From: Planctomycetaceae bacterium | GTDB lineage: Bacteria > Planctomycetota > Planctomycetia > Pirellulales > Pirellulaceae | NCBI GenBank assembly: GCA_012965455.1 | Contig: DTSG01000206.1 | Span: 1 to 13,181, forward strand | Length of the DNA stretch: 13,181 nt | Direction of reading: 5' to 3' | Part shown: positions 1 to 7,345 of the stretch, piece after piece | Layout: each line of letters opens with the position of its first letter | Numbering within the stretch: position 1 is the stretch's first letter | The notes under the pieces: model-generated | Seen by the model: the letters and a program-made list of their open reading frames with translations, nothing else | Databases searched by the model: none | Told to the model about the DNA's origin: nothing | Translations under genes and position numbers: made by a program

Positions 1-877
1 CGAGGTCTTGGAACATTTTGTCAAGGGCCATCTCGATCTACGTATCCTCACGCTTCCCGATGGTCTCGATCCATGTGATTATCTACAGAACCACGGTACG
101 GATGCCTTCTTTGAGTTGATTTCCACGTCAGTCGATGCGTTACAGCACAAAGTTAACATCGAGTTAAGGGGCATAAACCCTGCAGTTGATACTCACAAAA
201 GCGCGCTGGCCATTCACAATATTCTGTCAACGCTCGCCATGGTTCCCCGTGACCAAACAATTTCCGATGTTGACTATAGGCGCCGTGAACAACTCATTTT
301 AGGTCGACTAGGGCGCGCCTTTTCCCTGCCCGCAGATGACTTGCGGCAGCAACTTAGCACTATTAGAAGGGAGAATGGGTCGCGAAACTCACAGGAAAGA
401 CTCGAGGAAGTTACCCCCTCATCCTCTCGACCAGAGGTTTTAGATGCCACCGAATCGGAAATTCTTGAATTGCTCGTCTTACACCCAGAATTGACCCCTG
501 GTGCGATACGCAGTTTTGATCCCGATATGTTTCGCTCAGTCAACTTGCGGCATATATTCGAATTTTTGGCTGAGTTTGTGAATCAGGGTGATGAAATATC
601 TTTTGACCATTTATTATTGAAAATCGAGGACCCTACACTCAAATTCGTATTGGTTCAGGCGGAAGAAAACGCTAAAAACAAAGAATCGACGGTGCAACTT
701 ACGCCAACTGCTCGACTTGAATCGTTAATTGACAAATTTCAACGCGAGATACGCGACGGAGAAGAACGCGAGACAATCCGGAAGTTACGTAGCAATGAAG
801 TCAACGACGAAGAAGAGATGAGACTTTTACAGCAACTTCTGGAACAACAAAGACTTGATCGGGGTTTATCCGAATGA
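1..877 (+). CDS. dnaG: DNA primase DnaG, C-terminal part (5' end outside window)
   Basis: Primase makes the RNA primers for chromosome replication and binds the replicative helicase DnaB through its C-terminal domain. The reading frame is open from base 2, so the gene enters from the left and the TTG at base 8 is not a real start. The first visible residues include the motif LPDGLDPCDYL, typical of the end of the Toprim catalytic core in primases. A helical stretch follows (YRRREQLILGRLGRAFSLP), then a polar linker, and then a helical C-terminal domain from about residue 145 of the visible part that fits the DnaB-binding region. The N-terminal zinc finger and most of the catalytic core lie outside the window. 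It ends in TGA 91 bases before rpoD, the order of the macromolecular synthesis operon. The call is based on motif and context; the C-terminal domain alone is poorly conserved. Confidence 0.9.
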   Translation, partial: EVLEHFVKGHLDLRILTLPDGLDPCDYLQNHGTDAFFELISTSVDALQHKVNIELRGINPAVDTHKSALAIHNILSTLAMVPRDQTISDVDYRRREQLILGRLGRAFSLPADDLRQQLSTIRRENGSRNSQERLEEVTPSSSRPEVLDATESEILELLVLHPELTPGAIRSFDPDMFRSVNLRHIFEFLAEFVNQGDEISFDHLLLKIEDPTLKFVLVQAEENAKNKESTVQLTPTARLESLIDKFQREIRDGEERETIRKLRSNEVNDEEEMRLLQQLLEQQRLDRGLSE

Positions 878-968
878 TGGCAAATGGATTTTTCATCATC
901 CCGCGATAGCAATAACATTTACATTGGGTGTCCAGCGACGCGCATGAAGCGCAGGAGGGTTACGACAC

Positions 969-2606
969 ATGGAGCTATTTGAAGAACAATTTGAAGTACT
1001 GGTCGTTAAAGGAAAATCGCAAGGTTACCTAACGCTCGATGAAATCAATGACTGCTTGCCTGACGACGACTTTTCGCCCGAAAGCGTCGACGAACTTCTG
1101 ATCAAGTTGGAGTCGCAGGGAATCAAGGTCGTTTCCAAAGTTCCGGATCCAGTTAACGCCTCCCTCAATACGGCGACAACCCTCACCGCCAAGCAACCCG
1201 CCGCAACCGGAATGCCCAAACTGAGCGACGACCCAATCCGGCTGTATCTGACACAAATGTCTGAAATCCCGCTCTTGACCCGCGACCAGGAAATCTCGCT
1301 AGCGCGGCAAATCGAAAAAACGCGGCGGATGTTTCGTCGCAGTGTGCTCGGATGCGATTTTGCAATCCGCACGACGTTCGAAGCCATCAAGAAGGTCCAC
1401 GACGGGGACTTGCCGTTTGACCGCACCATCAAAGTGTCACTGACGGAGCAACTCAGCAAAGAGCAAATATTGGCGCGCATGCCCCATAACATTTCCACGA
1501 TCGAACATATCCTCGAACAGACCAAAATCCACTACCGCGTTCTCATTAGCAGGTCACAAAGCAAGGAAGCTAAACAAGAGGCAAGGATCAAGTTCATTCG
1601 CGGACGCCAGAAAGCAGTCACCCTGGTGGAAGAAATGAGCCTCCGCACCCGGCGAATCTTGCCACTAATGAAACAACTCGAAGAGTTTTCCCAACGCATG
1701 CAACTGCTGGTCCAACAATTAGCCAGTTTAAAAGGAGGCCGTTCCAAAGACGCTCGTTATCGGCGCGCGAACCTCAAACGAGAACTACGGGACTTGATGC
1801 TGATTACCCAAGAAACTCCCGCCAGTCTCCTCAAACGCTGCGAACTCTGCAAAAAACGATTTACGCAATACGACAATATTAAACGCGACCTTTCAAGTGG
1901 CAACCTCCGACTAGTGGTGTCCATCGCTAAGAAATATCGCAATCGTGGCATGAGTTTTCTCGACCTCATCCAGGAAGGCAATACGGGGTTGATGCGGGCG
2001 GTCGATAAGTACGAATATCGCCGCGGTTTCAAATTCTCAACCTATGCAACTTGGTGGATCCGCCAAGCGATCACTCGTGCAATCGCGGACCAGGGTCGCA
2101 CGATTCGCATCCCAGTTCATATGATTGATATACTGTCCAAACTACGAAACCTGCAAACTCAAATGTTACAGGAATTGGGCCGTAAACCTACTATGCATGA
2201 AATGTCAAAACGTTCTGATGTTGATGTCGACGAGGTACGGCGCATTCTCGATATCGGTCGACATCCAGTCTCCCTCGATAAACCCGTGGGGGACGGAGCA
2301 GATAATAGCTTTGGCGAATTTGTGCAGGATTCAGGGCAGGATAATCCGGTTCAAAATGCCAATAATTCGATCCTTAGTAAACAAATTGAAGGCATACTCA
2401 AGACATTGACCTACCGCGAACGAGAGATCATTCGCCTCCGCTACGGACTGGGGGACGGATACACCTATACCCTCGAGGAGGTTGGTCGCATCTTTAAGGT
2501 GACTCGCGAACGCGTCCGACAAATTGAGGCCAAGGCAGTGCGCAAGCTTCAAAATCCCGTTCGGAGTCAGCAAATCGAGGGATTCTTGGCAGAAAAACCC
2601 GAGTAA
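969..2606 (+). CDS. rpoD: Primary sigma factor RpoD (sigma-70/SigA)
   Basis: This is the housekeeping sigma factor that directs RNA polymerase to -10/-35 promoters. The 545-residue product has region 1.1 (about 8-55), region 1.2 (86-118, DDPIRLYLTQMSEIPLLT), a helical non-conserved region (about 119-300), regions 2.1-2.4 (311-383, including NLRLVVSIAKKYRNRGMSFL and TYATWWIRQAITRAI), region 3 (385-455) and region 4 (475-540). Region 4.2 carries the -35-recognising helix-turn-helix TLEEVGRIFKVTRERVRQIE at 501-520. Region 1.1 marks it as a primary rather than an alternative sigma. The ATG start is supported by AGGAGG at 953-958, ten bases upstream. The length is close to that of other group 1 sigmas with a modest non-conserved region. 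A Cys pair (C291, C294) just before region 2.1 is unusual. dnaG is directly upstream. Confidence 0.97.
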   Translation: MELFEEQFEVLVVKGKSQGYLTLDEINDCLPDDDFSPESVDELLIKLESQGIKVVSKVPDPVNASLNTATTLTAKQPAATGMPKLSDDPIRLYLTQMSEIPLLTRDQEISLARQIEKTRRMFRRSVLGCDFAIRTTFEAIKKVHDGDLPFDRTIKVSLTEQLSKEQILARMPHNISTIEHILEQTKIHYRVLISRSQSKEAKQEARIKFIRGRQKAVTLVEEMSLRTRRILPLMKQLEEFSQRMQLLVQQLASLKGGRSKDARYRRANLKRELRDLMLITQETPASLLKRCELCKKRFTQYDNIKRDLSSGNLRLVVSIAKKYRNRGMSFLDLIQEGNTGLMRAVDKYEYRRGFKFSTYATWWIRQAITRAIADQGRTIRIPVHMIDILSKLRNLQTQMLQELGRKPTMHEMSKRSDVDVDEVRRILDIGRHPVSLDKPVGDGADNSFGEFVQDSGQDNPVQNANNSILSKQIEGILKTLTYREREIIRLRYGLGDGYTYTLEEVGRIFKVTRERVRQIEAKAVRKLQNPVRSQQIEGFLAEKPE

Positions 2607-2688
2607 ACACAACCCGCCATCTCCCTGCCCTCGCGTACCCTTGGCACACTTCACCGAAACATGTGCGCCAAGAACGTCGTCGAGACAG

Positions 2689-2717
2689 TGCACAAGACAC
2701 TGAATATTTGTTATCAT
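2689..2717 (+). promoter_or_regulatory. Weak candidate sigma-70 promoter before the zinc-ribbon gene
   Basis: TGCACA (2689-2694, four of six matches to the -35 consensus) and TATCAT (2712-2717, five of six matches to the -10 consensus) are separated by 17 bases. They lie 53 bases before the preferred start of the zinc-ribbon gene, in the 164-base gap after rpoD. This gap shows no terminator hairpin, so read-through from rpoD is equally possible. A match of this quality can arise by chance. Confidence 0.3.
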
Positions 2718-2770
2718 CAAGCAAGAAGAGAGATACCCAGAAATCTAAATGCTTGCTCGGATACGCAATT

Positions 2771-3472
2771 ATGACCGCCACTGTAGACATCCTACGCGAT
2801 CTCCACCGAATTCACACGCAACTGACTGATCTGCGTGCTCGGCTTGAACGATGTCCAAAGCAACTCGATGCTGCCCAGGCTCGTCTCGTCCGAGCCGAGT
2901 CTGGCCACGAGCATCAAAAAGCCGGTATTCAAAAGTTGACGCTGGCGTCCAAAGAACAGGAATTATTGCTTGGCGAGCGAGAAGCTCGCGTCGACATATT
3001 GAAAGGCAAATTAAGGGAGTGCTCAAGTAACAAGGAATACCAAACACTTAATGATGAAATTACTGCTATCAACGAAAACGTCAGCAGCATTTCCGATGAG
3101 ATTTTACAGCAGTATGACCATCTTGAAGAAGAGCAAGCATCGCTTGACACATTACATAACGACCTGGAAGATTCTCGGACTTCATTGGTCGAAACGGAAT
3201 CTTATATCGCTCAGGAAGAATCTTCATTGGCGACGGAAATCTCTCGCATTGAGTTACAACTTAAAGACGCGGAAGGTGATTTACCCCACGATTATCGTAG
3301 CGAATATAGCCGCATGACCGATGCCCGCGGGCCGGAAGGACTAGCCGAAGTGATCGACAACTGTTGTGGCACTTGTTTTCAACAAATCTCGTTGCAAATG
3401 GAGAGCGAATTGCGTGTTGGAAAAATGGTTCAATGCAAGGGTTGCGCTGCTATTCTTTACAGCTCTCAATAG
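2771..3472 (+). CDS. Coiled-coil protein with C-terminal C4 zinc ribbon (zf-RING_7 / CT398-like)
   Basis: The 233-residue product is almost entirely alpha-helical from about 5 to 170, with heptad-like charged and leucine-rich stretches that indicate a long antiparallel coiled coil. It ends in a zinc ribbon with C199-x-x-C202 and C222-x-x-C225. The segment SNKEYQTLNDEI (86-97) is typical of the C4-type zinc ribbon family that includes chlamydial CT398. The biochemical role of the family is not settled; nucleic-acid or RNA-polymerase-related roles have been proposed. Here it sits between rpoD and greA, which suggests a link to transcription, but this is inference. The ATG at 2771 was chosen because an in-frame GTG at 2663 would add 36 residues unlike the family. 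No clear Shine-Dalgarno precedes the ATG. Confidence 0.85.
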   Translation: MTATVDILRDLHRIHTQLTDLRARLERCPKQLDAAQARLVRAESGHEHQKAGIQKLTLASKEQELLLGEREARVDILKGKLRECSSNKEYQTLNDEITAINENVSSISDEILQQYDHLEEEQASLDTLHNDLEDSRTSLVETESYIAQEESSLATEISRIELQLKDAEGDLPHDYRSEYSRMTDARGPEGLAEVIDNCCGTCFQQISLQMESELRVGKMVQCKGCAAILYSSQ

Positions 3473-3543
3473 CGTAAATGAGTGCGAGTGCCGTTAGCCC
3501 ACAACTCACTAACCAACAATAGACTGAACACTCGAGGACTACT

Positions 3544-4017
3544 ATGAGCAGTGTGCCAATGACCCGTGAAGCGTATCAGCGTAAGCGAACGGAAGTGGAA
3601 CTTATGGAGGGTGACCAAATGTCGGCGATCACCGAAAAGATAGCCGAGGCTCGCGCAGAAGGAGACTTAAAAGAGAACGCTGAGTACCACGCCCAACGTG
3701 AAGCACAAGGCTTGTTGCAAGCTAAAATAAATCAAATTAAGGGTCAGTTGTCGCGCGCACAAATCATCGACATGGCCACTGTCCCTAGGGATGAAGTCGC
3801 CTTTGGTGCAACAGTAAAGGTTCTCGATCTTGATTTCGATGACGAAGAAGAAATGACACTCGTAGGCGCCGGCGATGAGGATTACGACGCCGGCAAATAT
3901 CTAATCACCAGTCCAGTTGGGCAGGGTCTCTTAGGAAGCAAAATCGACGATGTTGTCGAAATTGATGTGCCCGCTGGCACCATGCGCTTCAAAATCCTCG
4001 AAATCCGCTACGAATAG
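3544..4017 (+). CDS. greA: Transcription elongation factor GreA
   Basis: GreA enters the secondary channel of backtracked RNA polymerase and stimulates cleavage of the extruded RNA 3' end, rescuing stalled complexes. The product has 157 residues, the normal GreA size. The N-terminal coiled coil (about 5-80) carries the tip motif EGDLKENAEYHA, with D41 and E44 at the positions of the acidic tip residues of the E. coli protein that coordinate the catalytic metal. The C-terminal FKBP-like domain (about 85-157) has the family motif SPVGQGLLG at 123-131 followed by a conserved VPAG. GAGGA at 3534-3538, five bases before the ATG, supports the start. It lies 71 bases after the zinc-ribbon gene on the same strand. 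The acidic loop DLDFDDEEE (95-103) is somewhat rich in Asp/Glu. GreB is unlikely because the basic patch and length fit GreA better. Confidence 0.96.
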   Translation: MSSVPMTREAYQRKRTEVELMEGDQMSAITEKIAEARAEGDLKENAEYHAQREAQGLLQAKINQIKGQLSRAQIIDMATVPRDEVAFGATVKVLDLDFDDEEEMTLVGAGDEDYDAGKYLITSPVGQGLLGSKIDDVVEIDVPAGTMRFKILEIRYE

Positions 4018-4118
4018 TCGCCTACCCCTTGGCAGACAATCCTCCGCCAATTCGTGTCGATTCAATGTGGCATTTCTGCCGATACTATTATCAGTAGACC
4101 TTTGCTGCCGAGTGTTTT

Positions 4119-4535
4119 ATGAGTGTTTCATTTCAAATACGATCATCTCTGCCGCGCGACCAAGGTTTGATACTTGACCTTATCGAACCTTTTGTCCAGC
4201 AGCAGCTGTTAATCCCACGTTCCACTAAGGAAGTTTCTGATTTATTGGAGCATGGGTTCGTTGCGATAGATAGCGACGAGCTTGTTGGCTTTGCCGCAAT
4301 CGAGATATATTCGCGTAAGCTCGCCGAGATTCAGTGTTTAGCAGTTTGCTCACAGGCACACGGAAAGGGTATAGGCACGCAACTCATTGCCGCCTGCCTG
4401 GCCAAGGCGAAGGAGCACCAAGTCCTCGAGGTAATGGCAATTTCCTCCTCAGGAGATTTTTTGGAGAAATGTGGGTTCGATTATTCTCTACCGGGACACA
4501 AACGCGCACTCTTCTATAACACCGGCGGCAATTAG
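4119..4535 (+). CDS. GNAT N-acetyltransferase, similar to the acetyltransferase domain of N-acetylglutamate synthase
   Basis: The 138-residue protein is a single GNAT domain that would transfer acetyl from acetyl-CoA to an amine. Beta-strand 4 and the acetyl-CoA loop are seen as CLAVCSQAHGKGIGTQLI (73-90), which contains the Q-x-x-G-x-G signature. The pattern of LLIPRS near residue 31, ELVGFAAIEIYSRKLAEI (54-71) and FLEKCGF (114-120) resembles the short stand-alone N-acetylglutamate synthases and the ArgA acetyltransferase domain, so the substrate may be glutamate in arginine biosynthesis. No kinase-like ArgB-type domain is present. The substrate assignment is inference and no arg gene lies in the window. 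It follows greA by 101 bases without an evident terminator; the Shine-Dalgarno sequence is weak. There is no signal peptide, so it should be cytoplasmic. Confidence 0.82.
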   Translation: MSVSFQIRSSLPRDQGLILDLIEPFVQQQLLIPRSTKEVSDLLEHGFVAIDSDELVGFAAIEIYSRKLAEIQCLAVCSQAHGKGIGTQLIAACLAKAKEHQVLEVMAISSSGDFLEKCGFDYSLPGHKRALFYNTGGN

Positions 4536-4605
4536 GACCTCCCTGATTTGCGTTTCCCCCTCGGGCCCCTCTCACAACTGTTACGCCATATCTTTCTGCC
4601 CATTC

Positions 4606-4614
4606 TGCTATAAT
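4606..4614 (+). promoter_or_regulatory. Extended -10 promoter before the Gfo/Idh oxidoreductase
   Basis: TGCTATAAT combines a perfect TATAAT hexamer (4609-4614) with the TGn extension. It lies 93 bases before the ATG at 4708, in the 172-base gap after the GNAT gene. No good -35 hexamer occurs 16-18 bases upstream, which extended -10 promoters can tolerate. The predicted transcription start is about 4621, giving a leader of roughly 87 bases. The rest of the gap shows nothing recognisable. Confidence 0.5.
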
Positions 4615-4707
4615 TTAGCTGCAGATCTCAGACAACCAAACACCCTGCCATTCCCCACCGGCTGGAATTGAATATTGATATGGATTCATGAACTGGAAGA
4701 GACAATC

Positions 4708-6048
4708 ATGAAGCGGAGAAACCTGTTACAACAAGCGACCACAGCAACCATAATAGCCACCACGGTACCGCTTTCGACTGACCTGCTGCGGGCTGCTGCC
4801 AGCGGGCCCAATAACAAAATCCGAATTGGAATGATCGGCACACATGGTCGCGCTGGATTCTTGATGCGAACGTTTGCCGCCCAAAAAGATGTGGAGGTGG
4901 TCGGCTTGGCCGACGTCGACACTCGCAAGCACATCGCGGCAGTCGAGGCTGTAAAATCTATCGCCGGTAGCGCGCCCTACGTTACGTCGGACTACCGTCA
5001 TCTGATTGACGACAAGAGTATCGATGCGATCGTCGTTGGCACACCTGACCATTGGCACGCCATACCAACCATCCATGCCTGCCAAGCGGGCAAGGACGTG
5101 TATGTCGAAAAACCCGATGGGCACAACATGCTCGAAGGGCAGCGCATGGTGCAAGCTGGGACCAAGTACAACCGCATCATCCAAATGGGGACTCAATCTC
5201 GGACTAGTTCCCATTTTCAAAAAGCCATGCAATGGATCTCCCGTGGTGAATTAGGGACGGTGCTTGTCGCCAAAGCCTGGGAAAGTGCCAAACAATCAAA
5301 TATTGGTAAGCCAGCAGACAGTCAACCACCGGCTGGCGTGGATTATGATATGTGGCTCGGCCCCGCTCCATCACGCCCGTTTAACGTGCGGCGGTTTCAC
5401 GGTAATTGGCGCTGGTTTTTAGATTACGGATCCGGCGATTTGGGCAACGACGGAGTGCACCGCATCGATGTGGCAAAATGGGCGCTGGATACGGCCGGTC
5501 GCGCCCAAGGAATGCCCCCGCTATATATGCCAAATAAAATTTCAGCTCTTGGTGGTAAATGGTATTTTGATGATCTTCAAGAGTGGCCGGACACGCTACA
5601 GGCAACCTATCAATTTTCCGGAACAGATGCAACGGCTGGTCGTTTGCTCAGCTATGAAATGAAAATCTGGACGCCCTATAAATATTATGATGAAACTGAA
5701 GGAGTCGTTCTTTATGGGGATAAGGGCTATATGATCATCGGCAATCGACGTTGGCGAGCGTTTGACCCAGCTAATAAAATCATCGCACAGGACAGTGGTC
5801 AAAACGACGGCGTATCGCATATCCGTAATTTCCTCGACTGCATGAGATCTCGTAAAAAACCCAATGCGGACCTAGCAACCGTAGGTCACCCGTCAAGTGT
5901 TCTTTGCCATGCTGCGAATGTCTCGTGGCGTCTGGGCAGACAAGTTAATTTAGACGCAGAAACTGAATTATTTATTGATGACGAGCAAGCGAATTCATTG
6001 CGTAGCCGGCCCGAATATCGTGAACCATGGGTTCTTCCAGAGGTCTAA
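4708..6048 (+). CDS. Tat-exported Gfo/Idh/MocA family oxidoreductase
   Basis: This is a predicted NAD(P)-dependent sugar or inositol-type oxidoreductase of 446 residues. The N-terminus MKRRNLLQQATTATIIATT has a twin-arginine pair (R3, R4) and a hydrophobic stretch ending near LRAAAS, so the folded protein is probably exported with its cofactor. The Rossmann fold follows with IGMIGTHGRAG (40-50), TPDHWHA (112-118) and the family EKP motif (134-136, with a catalytic-type Lys). NDGVHRIDVAKW (247-258) provides the conserved Asp and His of the active site. The C-terminal domain is of the bacterial type common in Planctomycetes. The start at ATG 4708 gives the Tat motif at the N-terminus and has GGAAGAG (4695-4701) upstream; a longer in-frame TTG start at 4675 would bury it. 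The substrate cannot be read from the sequence. Its stop codon overlaps that of the opposing arsC. Confidence 0.92.
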   Translation: MKRRNLLQQATTATIIATTVPLSTDLLRAAASGPNNKIRIGMIGTHGRAGFLMRTFAAQKDVEVVGLADVDTRKHIAAVEAVKSIAGSAPYVTSDYRHLIDDKSIDAIVVGTPDHWHAIPTIHACQAGKDVYVEKPDGHNMLEGQRMVQAGTKYNRIIQMGTQSRTSSHFQKAMQWISRGELGTVLVAKAWESAKQSNIGKPADSQPPAGVDYDMWLGPAPSRPFNVRRFHGNWRWFLDYGSGDLGNDGVHRIDVAKWALDTAGRAQGMPPLYMPNKISALGGKWYFDDLQEWPDTLQATYQFSGTDATAGRLLSYEMKIWTPYKYYDETEGVVLYGDKGYMIIGNRRWRAFDPANKIIAQDSGQNDGVSHIRNFLDCMRSRKKPNADLATVGHPSSVLCHAANVSWRLGRQVNLDAETELFIDDEQANSLRSRPEYREPWVLPEV

Positions 6049-6470
6049 TTCCCCTTCAATCCTCGTAACAATTCACCGACTCGCCGCTTAATGGCGTCAC
6101 GTGTTTCACGGAACGCAGTCAATTGCTGTTCCCTGCTACCGCTGGCTTCGGCGGGGTCCGGAAATGGCCAGTGCAGCACGACGACGGCTGCAGCTAACAC
6201 GGGGCATGCTTCCGCAGCACGATCACACACGGTAACCACGTAGTCCCAGTCTTCTTTCGCGAAGGATGCCAGCGACTTACTCGTATGCGCTGCGATGTCA
6301 ATTGCGTCTTCACCCATAACTGCAATTGCTAAAGGGTGAACGTAACCAGTGGGATCAGTGCCAGCCGACTCGCACCTCCACTGCCCATCCGTAAATTTAC
6401 GAAAGTATGCCTCCGCCATCTGGCTGCGGCACGAATTTCCCGTGCAAAGAACAAGAACTGAATAAACCAA
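6045..6470 (-). CDS. arsC: Arsenate reductase ArsC, thioredoxin-coupled, low-molecular-weight phosphatase fold
   Basis: The enzyme reduces arsenate to arsenite using thioredoxin. The 141-residue product has the P-loop CTGNSCRSQMAEA, with nucleophile C9 and R15. It also has the redox relay cysteines C82 and C89 in VCDRAAEACP and the general acid D105 in the WPFPDP motif. These match the positions of C10, C82, C89 and D105 in the Staphylococcus aureus pI258 enzyme almost residue for residue, which separates it from plain tyrosine phosphatases. The start is TTG at 6470: it is the only start-type codon between an in-frame upstream TAA and the P-loop, and AGGGA lies about five bases before it. No arsR, arsB or acr3 gene is adjacent, so it may serve as a stand-alone detoxification gene. 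It is the last gene of the minus-strand block. Confidence 0.9.
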   Translation of the reverse strand: MVYSVLVLCTGNSCRSQMAEAYFRKFTDGQWRCESAGTDPTGYVHPLAIAVMGEDAIDIAAHTSKSLASFAKEDWDYVVTVCDRAAEACPVLAAAVVVLHWPFPDPAEASGSREQQLTAFRETRDAIKRRVGELLRGLKGN

Positions 6471-6516
6471 CGAATCCCTGCCTGTAAAATAAACAACTTA
6501 TGGGTAATTAAGTGTA

Positions 6517-7308
6517 TTAAGAACTATGCTTCTCATCAAACTGCTGCACCGTACGCTCTAAAGTATCCAGCAACCTGACCAACTGGGGCGCCGACATGAA
6601 AATTCGACTTGTCACAACAGATTTTGGAAACATGTTGGATACAAAATCCAATTTAAATTCAGAATTTGTGTGCCCAATTATAAGTCCATTGGCATAAACA
6701 CCCACTTGCACTTCGTCAGGTACGATAATGTCATCGTATAAGTCCAAGGGATTTTGCTTGATGGCATTTGACTTTAGGTCTCTTCCACTCTTCTCAGGTG
6801 ATTCACCGGAGGACGACAGTCCCTCAGATGAATCGCCCGGAACCGGAATTGAAGCTCCCACAAACTGTTCCGTGCCAATAGAATCCGGGATGTGTCCGTC
6901 CCCAGCGGGAGACTCAGTTGCGACTAACGGCGGCGTATGCTGAGCCGACTCCACACCCGCCTCAGATTCCAAGGCACCAACGCGGCCGGTAAATGATTCA
7001 ACATTACGTCGGATCGCGGCCACAATTCGCCTCAGCACATCGTGCGTGCAGACAACTCGAGAGACCACTGTGCTGGGCGTTCCAATAGTTAAAACGAAAT
7101 CTAATACAAATTCCGTGTTACCGGTAATGGCAATTACACCCGTGCTAAACACGCCCCGACTGACATGCTCAGGAACTAGGGCAGAGACAGGGCGAAGCGT
7201 CACACTTCCCCCATCATCAAGATCTTGTTCACCATTTTCCGACGACATCTCTATGGTTGCTACCTCTTCTGAACGAATCCTGCCTGAATAAGAAAAAATT
7301 ACCGTCAT
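6517..7308 (-). CDS. Protein with two DUF3467 copies joined by a disordered linker; function unknown
   Basis: Two similar segments are seen. The N-terminal copy (about 45-107) reads RGVFSTGVIAITGNTEFVLD and continues to a VSR turn and a helix ending RRNVESF. The C-terminal copy (about 196-257) reads VGVYANGLIIGHTNSEFKLD and continues to TSR and a helix ending RTVQQF. Both match the DUF3467 pattern (G-V-Y-x-N, T-E-F-x-L-D-F, S-R). About 90 residues rich in Ser, Glu, Pro and Gly separate them and look disordered. DUF3467 proteins are normally near 100 residues with one copy, so this 263-residue form looks like an internal duplication. The family has no known activity; no signal peptide or membrane segment is seen. 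The start is uncertain: ATG 7308 is used here, TTG 7323 is possible, and ATG 7248 would give a more typical acidic family N-terminus with AGAGG about 13 bases upstream. It lies 37 bases after the DUF1552 gene and 46 before arsC. Confidence 0.8.
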   Translation of the reverse strand: MTVIFSYSGRIRSEEVATIEMSSENGEQDLDDGGSVTLRPVSALVPEHVSRGVFSTGVIAITGNTEFVLDFVLTIGTPSTVVSRVVCTHDVLRRIVAAIRRNVESFTGRVGALESEAGVESAQHTPPLVATESPAGDGHIPDSIGTEQFVGASIPVPGDSSEGLSSSGESPEKSGRDLKSNAIKQNPLDLYDDIIVPDEVQVGVYANGLIIGHTNSEFKLDFVSNMFPKSVVTSRIFMSAPQLVRLLDTLERTVQQFDEKHSS

Positions 7309-7345
7309 CGTCGTAGAACGCAAAGGATACCTAACGCAGCCCTAC

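Noticed and set aside
890..918. TTTTCA-17-TAACAT as a promoter for rpoD.
   Set aside because: Only four of six matches in each hexamer; rpoD may equally be read from upstream of dnaG.
1025..1525. Open frame of 166 codons on the - strand within rpoD.
   Set aside because: It is a shadow of the well-supported sigma factor gene, with Ser/Arg-rich composition and no motif.
2663..2770. GTG start at 2663 giving a 269-residue zinc-ribbon protein.
   Set aside because: The extra 36 residues are unlike the family and the region carries promoter-like rather than coding features.
6470..7290. Near-identical segments CAGGCAGGGATTCGTT (before arsC) and CAGGCAGGATTCGTT (in the N-terminal part of the DUF3467 gene), same strand.
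   Set aside because: Fifteen matching bases with one insertion can occur by chance in 13 kb, one copy may be coding, and no third copy was seen.
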